Assembly (NCBI RefSeq): GCF_018614575.1 | Contig: NZ_JAGGOJ010000016.1 | Location: 124,001 to 188,000, forward strand | Source of the DNA: Streptomyces sp. ISL-10 | Lineage (GTDB): Bacteria; Actinomycetota; Actinomycetes; Streptomycetales; Streptomycetaceae | Reading direction: 5' to 3' | Length of the DNA: 64,000 nt | Shown: positions 52,792-60,500 of the stretch, one piece after another | Layout: each line of letters starts with the position of its first letter | How positions within the stretch are numbered: the first letter of the stretch is position 1 | Translations under genes and position numbers: made by a program | The notes under the pieces: generated by a model | Database searches by the model: none | What the model saw: the letters and a program-made list of their open reading frames with translations, nothing else | What the model was told of the DNA's origin: nothing

Positions 52792-54021
52792 GTGGACGCA
52801 ATGGACGCAGTGGACGCGGGTGTCAGGCCGAGGGTCGTCCTGGGGGTCAGTGGCGGAATCGCCGCGTACAAGGCGTGCGAGCTGCTGCGCAGGCTCACCG
52901 AGTCCGGCCATGACGTCCAGGTCGTGCCGACCGCGTCAGCCCTGAACTTCGTCGGCGCGGCGACCTGGTCGGCCCTGTCCGGCCACCCCGTCTCGACCGA
53001 GGTCTGGAACGACGTCCACGACGTCCCGCACGTCCGCATCGGCCAGCACGCCGACCTCGTCGTCGTCGCCCCCGCCACCGCCGACCTGCTCGCCAAGGCC
53101 GCCCACGGCCTCGCGGACGACCTGCTGACCAACACCCTGCTCACCGCCCGCTGTCCCGTCGTCTTCGCCCCGGCGATGCACACCGAGATGTGGGAGCACC
53201 CGGCCACCCAGGAGAACGTCGCCACGCTGCGGCGCCGCGGCGCCGTCGTCATCGAGCCGGCCGTCGGGCGCCTCACCGGCGTCGACACCGGCAAGGGCCG
53301 GCTGCCCGAGCCCGGCGAGATCTTCGAGGTCTGCCGCCGGGTGCTCGCCCGCGGTGCGGCCGCTCCCGACCTCACCGGCCGCCATGTCGTCGTCAGCGCC
53401 GGCGGCACCCGTGAACCCCTGGATCCGGTCCGCTTCCTCGGCAACCGCTCCTCCGGCAAGCAGGGCTACGCCCTGGCCCGCACGGCGGCCGCCCGGGGCG
53501 CCCGTGTCACGCTCGTCGCGGCGAACGCCTCCCTCCCGGACCCCGCGGGTGTCGACGTCGTCCACGTCGGTACGGCGGTCCAGCTGCGCGAGGCCGTCCT
53601 GAAGGCCGCCGCGGACGCCGACGCGGTGGTCATGGCCGCCGCCGTCGCCGACTTCCGGCCCGCCGAGTACGCCAGCGGCAAGATCAAGAAGAAGGACGGC
53701 ATCGAGGCGCCGACCGTGTCACTGGTCCGCAATCCCGACATCCTCGCCGAGATCTCGGCCGACCGCGCCCGCCCGGGGCAGGTGATCGTCGGCTTCGCCG
53801 CCGAAACCGACGACGTCCTCGCCAACGGACGCGACAAGCTGCGCCGCAAGGGCTGTGACCTGCTCGTCGTCAACGAGGTGGGGGAACGCAGGACCTTCGG
53901 CGCCGAGGAGAACGAGGCGGTCGTGCTGGCCGCGGACGGCGCCGAGACGCTCGTTCCCCACGGCCCCAAGGAAGCGCTCGCCGACACGGTCTGGGACCTC
54001 GTCGTCCCCCGTCTCGGCTGA
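52792..54021 (+). CDS. coaBC: Bifunctional phosphopantothenoylcysteine decarboxylase/synthase CoaBC
   Basis: A 409-residue enzyme of coenzyme A synthesis. N-terminal flavin decarboxylase CoaC with VVLGVSGGIAAYKACELLRRL, the catalytic His in VRIGQHADLVVVAPATADLLAK and the PXMNXXMW-type loop FAPAMHTEMWEHP (His in place of Asn). C-terminal ligase CoaB with VVVSAGGTREPLDPVRFLGNRSSGKQG and a Lys-rich KIKKKDG loop. The start has three 9-base repeats giving alternative GTG (52792), ATG (52801) and GTG (52810) starts; 52792 has GGGGAGG six bases upstream. Confidence 0.93.
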   Translation: MDAMDAVDAGVRPRVVLGVSGGIAAYKACELLRRLTESGHDVQVVPTASALNFVGAATWSALSGHPVSTEVWNDVHDVPHVRIGQHADLVVVAPATADLLAKAAHGLADDLLTNTLLTARCPVVFAPAMHTEMWEHPATQENVATLRRRGAVVIEPAVGRLTGVDTGKGRLPEPGEIFEVCRRVLARGAAAPDLTGRHVVVSAGGTREPLDPVRFLGNRSSGKQGYALARTAAARGARVTLVAANASLPDPAGVDVVHVGTAVQLREAVLKAAADADAVVMAAAVADFRPAEYASGKIKKKDGIEAPTVSLVRNPDILAEISADRARPGQVIVGFAAETDDVLANGRDKLRRKGCDLLVVNEVGERRTFGAEENEAVVLAADGAETLVPHGPKEALADTVWDLVVPRLG

Positions 54022-54082
54022 GGGCCCGGCGCGCATCTGACGAACACCGGGCGAACTTCCGGCGACGTCCTGGGCGCGAGAA

Positions 54083-54154
54083 ACCTGTGAAATGTGGCGA
54101 ATCGCTCAGTCCACAGGCGCTATGGTCATAGCGTCTCGGCCATGGACCACAGGT
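54083..54154 (+). promoter_or_regulatory. Structured leader candidate upstream of metK
   Basis: A perfect hairpin CGCTATG-GT-CATAGCG (54118-54133) nests inside a 7 bp outer pair ACCTGTG (54083-54089) with CACAGGT (54148-54154). It lies 140 to 212 bp upstream of metK. It does not match a SAM riboswitch class that I recognise. Confidence 0.35.
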
Positions 54155-54294
54155 CAGGGGGCTCCCAAGCTGCGAGACGGGGTGTCCGGCGGTGGAACGC
54201 GACCGATAAACTGGGTCGTGGAACGTCGCGGGGCGCAGCCCCCTGCCGGTCCGTCAATGATCAGCCAGCAGCCGCTGCAACCCCAGGGAGCGAT

Positions 54295-55503
54295 GTGTCC
54301 CGCCGTCTCTTCACCTCGGAGTCCGTGACCGAGGGCCACCCCGACAAGATCGCCGACCAGATCAGCGACACGATTCTCGACGCCCTTCTGCGGGAGGACC
54401 CGACCTCCCGGGTCGCCGTGGAGACCCTGATCACCACCGGCCTCGTGCACGTCGCCGGCGAGGTGACCACCAAGGCGTACGCCGACATCCCCACGCTCGT
54501 GCGCAACAAGATCCTGGAGATCGGCTACGACTCCTCGAAGAAGGGCTTCGACGGCGCTTCCTGCGGAGTCTCGGTGTCCATCGGCGCCCAGTCGCCCGAC
54601 ATCGCGCAGGGCGTCGACACGGCCTACGAGAAGCGCGTCGAGGGCGACGAGGACGAGCTCGACAAGCAGGGCGCTGGCGACCAGGGCTTGATGTTCGGTT
54701 ACGCCTGTGACGAGACGCCCGAGCTGATGCCGCTGCCGATCCACCTCGCCCACCGGCTCTCGCGCCGCCTGTCCGAGGTCCGCAAGAACGGCACCATCCC
54801 CTACCTGCGCCCGGACGGCAAGACCCAGGTCACCATCGAGTACGACGGCGACAAGGCCGTCCGCCTCGACACCGTCGTGGTCTCCTCGCAGCACGCGTCC
54901 GACATCGACCTGGACTCGCTGCTCGCTCCCGACATCCGCGAGTTCGTCGTGGAGCACGTTCTGAAGCAGCTGGTCGAGGACGGCATCAAGCTCGACACCG
55001 ACGGCTACCGCCTCCTGGTGAACCCGACCGGCCGCTTCGAGATCGGCGGTCCGATGGGCGACGCCGGTCTGACCGGCCGCAAGATCATCATCGACACCTA
55101 CGGCGGCATGGCCCGCCACGGCGGCGGCGCGTTCTCCGGCAAGGACCCGTCCAAGGTCGACCGCTCGGCGGCGTACGCCATGCGCTGGGTCGCGAAGAAC
55201 GTCGTCGCTGCCGGTCTCGCGGCCCGCTGCGAGGTCCAGGTCGCATACGCGATCGGCAAGGCGGAGCCCGTCGGCCTGTTCGTCGAGACCTTCGGCACCG
55301 CCACGGTCGACGTCGACAAGATCGAGCAGGCCATCGCCGAGGTCTTCGACCTGCGCCCCGCCGCGATCATCCGTGACCTCGACCTGCTCCGCCCGATTTA
55401 CGCCCAGACCGCGGCGTACGGCCACTTCGGCCGCGAGCTCCCGGACTTCGCCTGGGAGCGCACGGACCGCGTGGACGCGCTGCGCGCGGCGACCGGCCTG
55501 TAG
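54295..55503 (+). CDS. metK: S-adenosylmethionine synthetase
   Basis: A 402-residue enzyme making SAM from methionine and ATP. FTSESVTEGHPDKIADQISDTILDALL, the hexapeptide GAGDQGLMFGYA, and the phosphate-binding GGGAFSGKDPSKVDRSAAY are intact. GTG at 54295 gives SRRLFTSESV, the usual start; ATG at 54293 is out of frame. A 270 bp gap upstream carries hairpins. In Streptomyces raised MetK activity stimulates antibiotic production. Confidence 0.95.
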   Translation: MSRRLFTSESVTEGHPDKIADQISDTILDALLREDPTSRVAVETLITTGLVHVAGEVTTKAYADIPTLVRNKILEIGYDSSKKGFDGASCGVSVSIGAQSPDIAQGVDTAYEKRVEGDEDELDKQGAGDQGLMFGYACDETPELMPLPIHLAHRLSRRLSEVRKNGTIPYLRPDGKTQVTIEYDGDKAVRLDTVVVSSQHASDIDLDSLLAPDIREFVVEHVLKQLVEDGIKLDTDGYRLLVNPTGRFEIGGPMGDAGLTGRKIIIDTYGGMARHGGGAFSGKDPSKVDRSAAYAMRWVAKNVVAAGLAARCEVQVAYAIGKAEPVGLFVETFGTATVDVDKIEQAIAEVFDLRPAAIIRDLDLLRPIYAQTAAYGHFGRELPDFAWERTDRVDALRAATGL

Positions 55504-55516
55504 CCACACGCCCACC

Positions 55517-55551
55517 CGAGGGCCCCGGACCGTGCAGGTCCGGGGCCCTCG
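55517..55551 (+). terminator. Hairpin terminator after metK
   Basis: A perfect 15 bp stem (55517-55531 with 55537-55551) and a 5-base loop, 13 bp after the stop. The rest of the 300 bp gap to priA holds the priA promoter at its end and nothing else recognised. Confidence 0.85.
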
Positions 55552-55773
55552 TGCGTGCCGGGCGGGTTGCGGGCCGGCGTTGCCGGACGGGTGCGTTGCC
55601 TGCGAGGGTGCGTGTGTCTGGGGAAGAGCCGATGTCGGGCTGCCGGCGGCGGTCTCGGCGTGCCGCGGGAAGCGCCTTGCGCGTGCCCGGTCGGGACGAT
55701 GTCCAAGTCGCCGGCCCGTGGACCCGCAGGTGTGCCCGGGCACGGCCGCCGCCGGCGTTCGCGGGCCAGGGCC

Positions 55774-55796
55774 CTGTCAGTGGGCTCTGGTAGGAA
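55774..55796 (+). promoter_or_regulatory. RecA-NDp/PafBC-type promoter of priA
   Basis: CTGTCAGTG at 55774-55782, eight bases, then TAGGAA at 55791-55796, ending seven bases before the priA GTG. It departs from TTGTCRGTG-N8-TANNNT at the first and last base only. Spacing again implies a leaderless transcript. Confidence 0.55.
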
Positions 55797-55803
55797 TGGG
55801 GCT

Positions 55804-57948
55804 GTGAGCAGCGACAACGAGCAGCCGGTGGAGACCGCGGCAGGCGGGCCCGAGCAGCTTGCGCTCATTAGGGAGACCGTGCGCAAGGCCAAGGTGCCCA
55901 AGGCCAAGCCGCGCACCTGGCGCGGGGCCGCGCTCGCCGAGGAGCTGCCCGTCGCGCGGGTCGTCGTGAACAAGGGCGTCCTGCACCTCGACCAGTTCTT
56001 CGACTACGCCGTGCCCGAGGAGCTCGATGCCGTCGCGCAGCCCGGTGTGCGGGTGCGGGTGAGGTTCGGGGCGGGCGCGCACCGGGTGCGCGAGGGGCGC
56101 CGTGAAGGCGGCGGGCTCATCGACGGCTTCCTCATCGAGCGCCTGGCCGGGACCGACTATGCCGGACCGCTCGCGGCGCTCGCCCACGTCGTCTCGCCCG
56201 AGCCCGTCCTCAGCCCGCAGATCCTCGGTCTCGCCCGCGCCGTCGCCGACCGGTACGCGGGCAGCCTCGCCGACGTGCTGCAGCTCGCCGTTCCGCCGAG
56301 GAACGGGCGTGCCGAGGCCAAGCCGTCGCCCGAGCCGTTGCCGCCGCCCGCGCCGCCCGGCGCCGGCATTTGGCAGCGGTACGGGCGGGGGCCCGCATTC
56401 ATCGACGCCCTCGCCGCCGGCGGGTCCCCGCGTGCCGTGTGGACCGCGCTGCCCGGCCCGTACTGGCCGGAGGAACTGGCGCGCGCCGTTGCCGCGACGC
56501 TTGCGTCCGGGCGGGGCGCCCTTGTCGTCGTGCCCGACGGGCGTCGTGCCGCCCGGGTCGGCACCGCCCTCACCGCCCTGCTCGGCGAGGGCCGCCACGC
56601 GATGCTGACCGCCGAGTCCGGACCCGAGAAGCGCTACCGGGAATGGCTGGCTGTCCGCAGGGGTTCCGTGCGGGCCGTGGTGGGGACGCGGGCCGCGATG
56701 TTCGCGCCCGTGCGGGACCTCGGGCTCGTCGTGATCTGGGACGACGGAGACGCCAGCCACAGCGACGACAACGCACCCTTCCCCCACGTCCGCGAGGTCC
56801 TGGAGCTGCGAGCCGCCCACGACGGCTGCGGCTTCCTGCTGGGCGGTACGAGCTGCACGGTGGAGGCCGCCCAGCTCGTGGAGAGCGGCTGGGCCACACC
56901 GCTCGTCGCGGACCGCGCGCGCGTGCGGGCCGCAGCGCCCCTCGTGCGTACCGTCGGCGACCAGGACCTGGCGCGTGACGAGGCCGCGCGCGCGGCCCGG
57001 CTGCCGAGCCTCGCGTGGCAGGCCGTACGCGAGGGCCTGCGGACCGGGCCCGTGCTCGTCCAGGTGCCCCGGCGCGGCTACGTGCCCCGGCTCGCCTGCG
57101 AGCACTGCCGCACACCGGCGCGCTGCCGGCACTGTGCCGGGCCGCTGGAGGCGCCGGACGAGCGCGAGCTGCGCTGCGCCTGGTGCGGACAGGGCGCCCC
57201 CGACTGGCACTGTGTCGCATGCGGCTCGGTGCGTCTGCGGGCCCGGATCGTCGGCGCGCGGCGCACGGCGGAGGAGCTGGGCCGCGCCTTCCCAGCGGTG
57301 CCGGTGCGCACCTCCGGCCGTGACCATGTGCTCGACGCCGTGCCCGGACGCCCCGCGCTGGTGGTCTCCACGCCGGGCGCCGAGCCTGTGGCCGACGGCG
57401 GATATGCCGCCGCGCTGCTGCTGGACGGCTGGGCCATGCTCGGCCGGCCCGACCTCCGTGCGGGCGAGGAGGCGCTGCGCCGCTGGATCGCCGCGGCGTC
57501 GCTGGTACGGGGTCAGGAGGAGGGCGGCACGGTCGTCGTGGTCGCCGAGCCGACGCTGCGGCCGGTCCAGGCACTGGTGCGCTGGGACCCGGTCGGCCAC
57601 GCGCTGCGGGAGCTCGCCGAACGGGCGGAGCTCGGCTTTCCGCCGGTCTCTCGGATGGCGGAGGTGGTCGGCCGCCCGGAGGACGTCGCCGCGTTCCTGC
57701 TAGCCATCGAACTGCCCGCGGAGGCCGAGGTGCTGGGACCGGTCCCGCTGCCGGTGACCGACGCAGCGCGGTCCCGCCGGCCTGGCGATCCGCCGGTCGG
57801 CGAGCGCTGGGAGCGCGCGCTGCTGCGGGTGCCGCCGGGCCGGGGGGCTGCGCTGGCGGCGGCGCTCAAGTCGGCGCAGGCGTCGCGCCTCGCCCGGGGC
57901 GGTACGACCCAGGTCCGCATCCGGATCGATCCCCCGGACATCGGCTGA
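55804..57948 (+). CDS. priA: Primosomal protein N' (PriA), helicase motifs degenerate
   Basis: A 714-residue replication-restart protein. The N-terminal 3'-DNA-binding domain is clear (VARVVVNKGVLHLDQFFDYAVPEELDAVAQPGVRVRVRFG). The helicase part is eroded: the position of Walker A GVTGSGKT reads RAVWTALPGPYWPEE, and the DEEH box reads VIWDDGDAS. The cysteine-rich zinc region is kept (CEHCRTPARCRHC, CAWCGQGAPDWHCVACG), as is the C-terminal region (RWDPVGHALRELAERAELGFPPVSRM). Loss of helicase motifs is a known feature of actinobacterial PriA. GTG at 55804. Confidence 0.9.
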   Translation: MSSDNEQPVETAAGGPEQLALIRETVRKAKVPKAKPRTWRGAALAEELPVARVVVNKGVLHLDQFFDYAVPEELDAVAQPGVRVRVRFGAGAHRVREGRREGGGLIDGFLIERLAGTDYAGPLAALAHVVSPEPVLSPQILGLARAVADRYAGSLADVLQLAVPPRNGRAEAKPSPEPLPPPAPPGAGIWQRYGRGPAFIDALAAGGSPRAVWTALPGPYWPEELARAVAATLASGRGALVVVPDGRRAARVGTALTALLGEGRHAMLTAESGPEKRYREWLAVRRGSVRAVVGTRAAMFAPVRDLGLVVIWDDGDASHSDDNAPFPHVREVLELRAAHDGCGFLLGGTSCTVEAAQLVESGWATPLVADRARVRAAAPLVRTVGDQDLARDEAARAARLPSLAWQAVREGLRTGPVLVQVPRRGYVPRLACEHCRTPARCRHCAGPLEAPDERELRCAWCGQGAPDWHCVACGSVRLRARIVGARRTAEELGRAFPAVPVRTSGRDHVLDAVPGRPALVVSTPGAEPVADGGYAAALLLDGWAMLGRPDLRAGEEALRRWIAAASLVRGQEEGGTVVVVAEPTLRPVQALVRWDPVGHALRELAERAELGFPPVSRMAEVVGRPEDVAAFLLAIELPAEAEVLGPVPLPVTDAARSRRPGDPPVGERWERALLRVPPGRGAALAAALKSAQASRLARGGTTQVRIRIDPPDIG

Positions 57949-57991
57949 CGGCGTGGCCTGCCGGGGCGGGGCCGGGGGCTCTCGCCGCACA

Positions 57992-58669
57992 CCGCGGGAC
58001 GGGGCTGCGTCGTGACAGGTGTCGTTCCCACGGCGCGGTTGTGCGTGCCGCATACGGCGGGCGAAGCCGCCACCCGGGTCGGTGCGGGCCCCGCGGTGCG
58101 GTCGTGCGTGCGGCGGTCGCGGGAGGCGGCCTTGCGGCTGGTGGGTGGCCCGCGGCGGGACGGGGGCTGCGTCGTGACAGGTGGTGTCCCCCGGGGCGGT
58201 CGTGCGTGCGGCATATTGCGGGCGAAGGCCGCGCGCGGGTCGGTGTGGGGCCGCGCGGCGCGGTGTTGCGTGCAGCGCATCGCGGGGCCGCAGGTCGCAC
58301 CAGTGCGGGTCCCCTCGGCGCGGTTGTGCGTGCCGCATAGGGCTGGCGAAGCCGCCACTCGGGTCGGTGCGGGCCCCGCGGTGCGGTCGTGCGTGTGGCG
58401 GTCGCGGGATGCGGCCTTGCGACTGGTGGGTGGCCCGCGGTGGGACGGGGGCTGCGTCGTGACAGGTGGTGTCCCCCGGGGCGGTCGTGCGTGCGGCATA
58501 TTGCGGGCGAAGGCCGCGCGCGGGTCGGTGTGGGGCCGCGCGGCGCGGTGCTGCGTGCAGCGCATCGCGGGGACGCAGGTCGCACCAGTGCGGGTCCCCT
58601 CGGCGCGGTTGTGCGTGCCGCATAGGGCTGGCGAAGCCGCCACTCGGGTCGGTGCGGGCCCCGCGGTGC
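57992..58669. repeat. 285 bp higher-order tandem repeat array, 2.2 copies
   Basis: Unit 1 is 58031-58315, unit 2 is 58316-58600, and a third copy begins at 58601 and stays identical to unit 2 for 69 bases. Units 1 and 2 differ at nine positions by my count (about 97% identity). About 27 bases of a diverged preceding copy lie at 57994-58020. Inside each unit at least four segments start with CGGYGCGGTYGTGCGTG-like sequence, so it is a repeat of repeats. 285 is a multiple of three and the array is open on both strands, but I see no ribosome site or protein family. The remaining 57949-58760 gap has no gene. Confidence 0.9.
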
Positions 58670-58760
58670 CGAGCACGACGGGGGAGTGGGGGCGTCGGCC
58701 CCCACGTCCCTTTCCCCTCGGCAGGTGGACGAAGCCCGCCCCTTCGGGCTCGCCCAAGGC

Positions 58761-59267
58761 TCAGCCGTTGCGCGGGCCCGGGAACGCCCCCTGCCGCGGG
58801 TCCGACGGCTGCGGTGGCATCGAGCGCGCCGCCGGTACAGCCGGTACAGCCGGTACAGCCGGCGGCAGCGTGCGCGTCGTCGTCGACTCCGGCTCCGCGG
58901 CGCCCTGCTGGGGCGGCGTCGCCCTGCGGGCGCCGTAACGGCGGTGCACCGCCTGCTTGGTGACACCGAGGGCCGAGCCCACCGCGTCCCAGGAGAAACC
59001 GAGGGACCGGTCGAAGTCCACGGCCGCGGTCACCAGCGTCTCGACGCTGTCGCGCAGCTCCTGCGCGAGACGGACGGTCGGGGCCGGAGCCCTGCCGTAG
59101 ACGACGAAGCCCGTGGACGGGCCGGAGCGGCGCGGGCGGTAGACATTGCCCAGTTGGGCGGTGAGCGTGCGCAATGCGTCCACCTGCCGGCGGACCCGCT
59201 CGATGTCCCGCACCAACAGGTGCAGACTTGCCCGGGCTTGGGCGTCGTGGGTTGCGTGGTCGGCCAT
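58761..59267 (-). CDS. Helix-turn-helix protein of unknown target
   Basis: A 168-residue protein: a helical N terminus (ATHDAQARASLHLLVRDIERVRRQVDALRTLTAQLG), a middle region with VRLAQELRDSVETLVTAAVDFDRSLG, then an HTH-like segment FSWDAVGSALGVTKQAVHRRYGAR (about 108-131), and a Pro/Ala-rich tail with PAVPAVPAVPA encoded by tandem 9-base repeats. ATG at 59267 is preferred; the frame extends upstream without conserved features. It is divergent from fmt, and an 8 bp inverted repeat lies in the shared gap. I recall a conserved HTH protein at this locus in Streptomyces; its target is unknown. Confidence 0.8.
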   Translation of the reverse strand: MADHATHDAQARASLHLLVRDIERVRRQVDALRTLTAQLGNVYRPRRSGPSTGFVVYGRAPAPTVRLAQELRDSVETLVTAAVDFDRSLGFSWDAVGSALGVTKQAVHRRYGARRATPPQQGAAEPESTTTRTLPPAVPAVPAVPAARSMPPQPSDPRQGAFPGPRNG

Positions 59268-59325
59268 TGACAAGCCTCTCGAACCGGCGTTGAAAAGGGG
59301 CCGGGCCGCATCCGGCGCGGCCCGC

Positions 59326-59370
59326 TTGGTCAATCTCTCTTGACCAACGCTCCGGCGACCGATCTGGTCA
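59326..59370. promoter_or_regulatory. Candidate operator between the HTH gene and fmt
   Basis: TTGGTCAA-N6-TTGACCAA (59326-59347) is a perfect 8 bp inverted repeat, and a further TGGTCA half site lies at 59365-59370. It is 59 bp upstream of the HTH start, a suitable place for autoregulation. TTGACC also fits a -35 element. Confidence 0.5.
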
Positions 59371-59521
59371 CGCTTCAGGGCGTATGTGTATATGCGCGGG
59401 GCGCACGGTCTCCCGTACGCCCCCTGTGGCGCCGCGCCATAGACTGGTGAGCTGCTCGTCCGACGGCGAACTGCCGTCACCCGTACGCACCGGCACACGT
59501 CCGAGAGGCAGTCAGCCACCG

Positions 59522-60466
59522 ATGAAGCTCGTCTTCGCAGGTACCCCCGAGGTCGCCGTCCCCGCCCTGGACGCCTTGATCGCCTCAGGACGGCACGAGG
59601 TCGCCGCCGTGGTCACCCGGCCGGACGCGCCCGCGGGGCGCGGCAGGCGTCTGGTGGCCAGCCCCGTCGCGCAGCGCGCGGAGGATGCCGGCATCGAGGT
59701 GCTCAAGCCGGCCAGGCCGCGCGACGAGGCTTTCCTCACGCGGCTGCGCGAGATCGCCCCGGACTGCTGTCCGGTCGTCGCCTACGGCGCCCTGCTGCCC
59801 AAGGAGGCCCTCGACGTGCCCGCCCGCGGCTGGGTCAACCTGCACTTCTCGCTGCTGCCCGCCTGGCGCGGGGCCGCTCCCGTCCAGCACGCGATCATGG
59901 CCGGCGACGAGATGACGGGTGCCGCCACCTTCCAGATCGAGGAAGGGCTCGACTCGGGCCCGGTGTACGGCGTGGTCACCGAGCCGGTGCGGCCCACCGA
60001 CACCAGCGGTGACCTGCTGACGCGTCTTGCGTTCGCCGGTGCCGGACTGCTCGCGGCGACGATGGACGGCATCGAGGACGGCACCCTGAAGGCGGTGCCG
60101 CAGCCGTCCGAGGGCGTCTCCCTGGCCCCGAAGATCAGCGTCGAGGACGCCCACGTCGACTTCGCCGCCCCCGCCCTGCGCGTCGACCGCGTCGTCCGCG
60201 CCTGCACGCCCGCCCCCGGCGCGTGGACGCTCTTCCGCGGCGAGCGGCTCAAGCTGATCCAGCTCGCGCTGCTGCCCGACCGTACGGACCTGGCGGCAGG
60301 TGAGCTGGACGTCGGCAAGAACAACGTCTACGCGGGCACCGGGTCCCACGCCGTCGAGCTGCTCTGGGTCCAGCCGCAGGGCAAGAAGCCGATGCGGGCC
60401 GCGGACTGGGCGCGCGGGGTGCGCATCGCCCCCGGCGAGCGGCTCGGCCGGGCGGACGTAGGCTGA
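59522..60466 (+). CDS. fmt: Methionyl-tRNA formyltransferase
   Basis: A 314-residue enzyme formylating initiator Met-tRNA. Motifs: KLVFAGTPEVAVPALDALI at the start, the folate-binding and catalytic HFSLLPAWRGAAPVQHAIMAGDEMTGATF-type region with NLHFSLLP and the following SGD, and a C-terminal OB-like domain (VRACTPAPGAWTLFRGERLKLI). ATG at 59522. Downstream rsmB follows by 34 bp. No def gene is adjacent. Confidence 0.94.
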   Translation: MKLVFAGTPEVAVPALDALIASGRHEVAAVVTRPDAPAGRGRRLVASPVAQRAEDAGIEVLKPARPRDEAFLTRLREIAPDCCPVVAYGALLPKEALDVPARGWVNLHFSLLPAWRGAAPVQHAIMAGDEMTGAATFQIEEGLDSGPVYGVVTEPVRPTDTSGDLLTRLAFAGAGLLAATMDGIEDGTLKAVPQPSEGVSLAPKISVEDAHVDFAAPALRVDRVVRACTPAPGAWTLFRGERLKLIQLALLPDRTDLAAGELDVGKNNVYAGTGSHAVELLWVQPQGKKPMRAADWARGVRIAPGERLGRADVG

Positions 60467-60500
60467 GAGGGTTCAACCCTCATCGAACGCGGAGCACCTT

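Noticed and set aside
54022..54294. SAM riboswitch upstream of metK
   Set aside because: Hairpins are present but no conserved core of any SAM riboswitch class could be recognised.
58012..58938. Open frame on the plus strand through the 285 bp array, Cys-rich and repetitive
   Set aside because: Runs into the antisense of the HTH gene and lacks a ribosome site; kept only as a possibility in the repeat finding.
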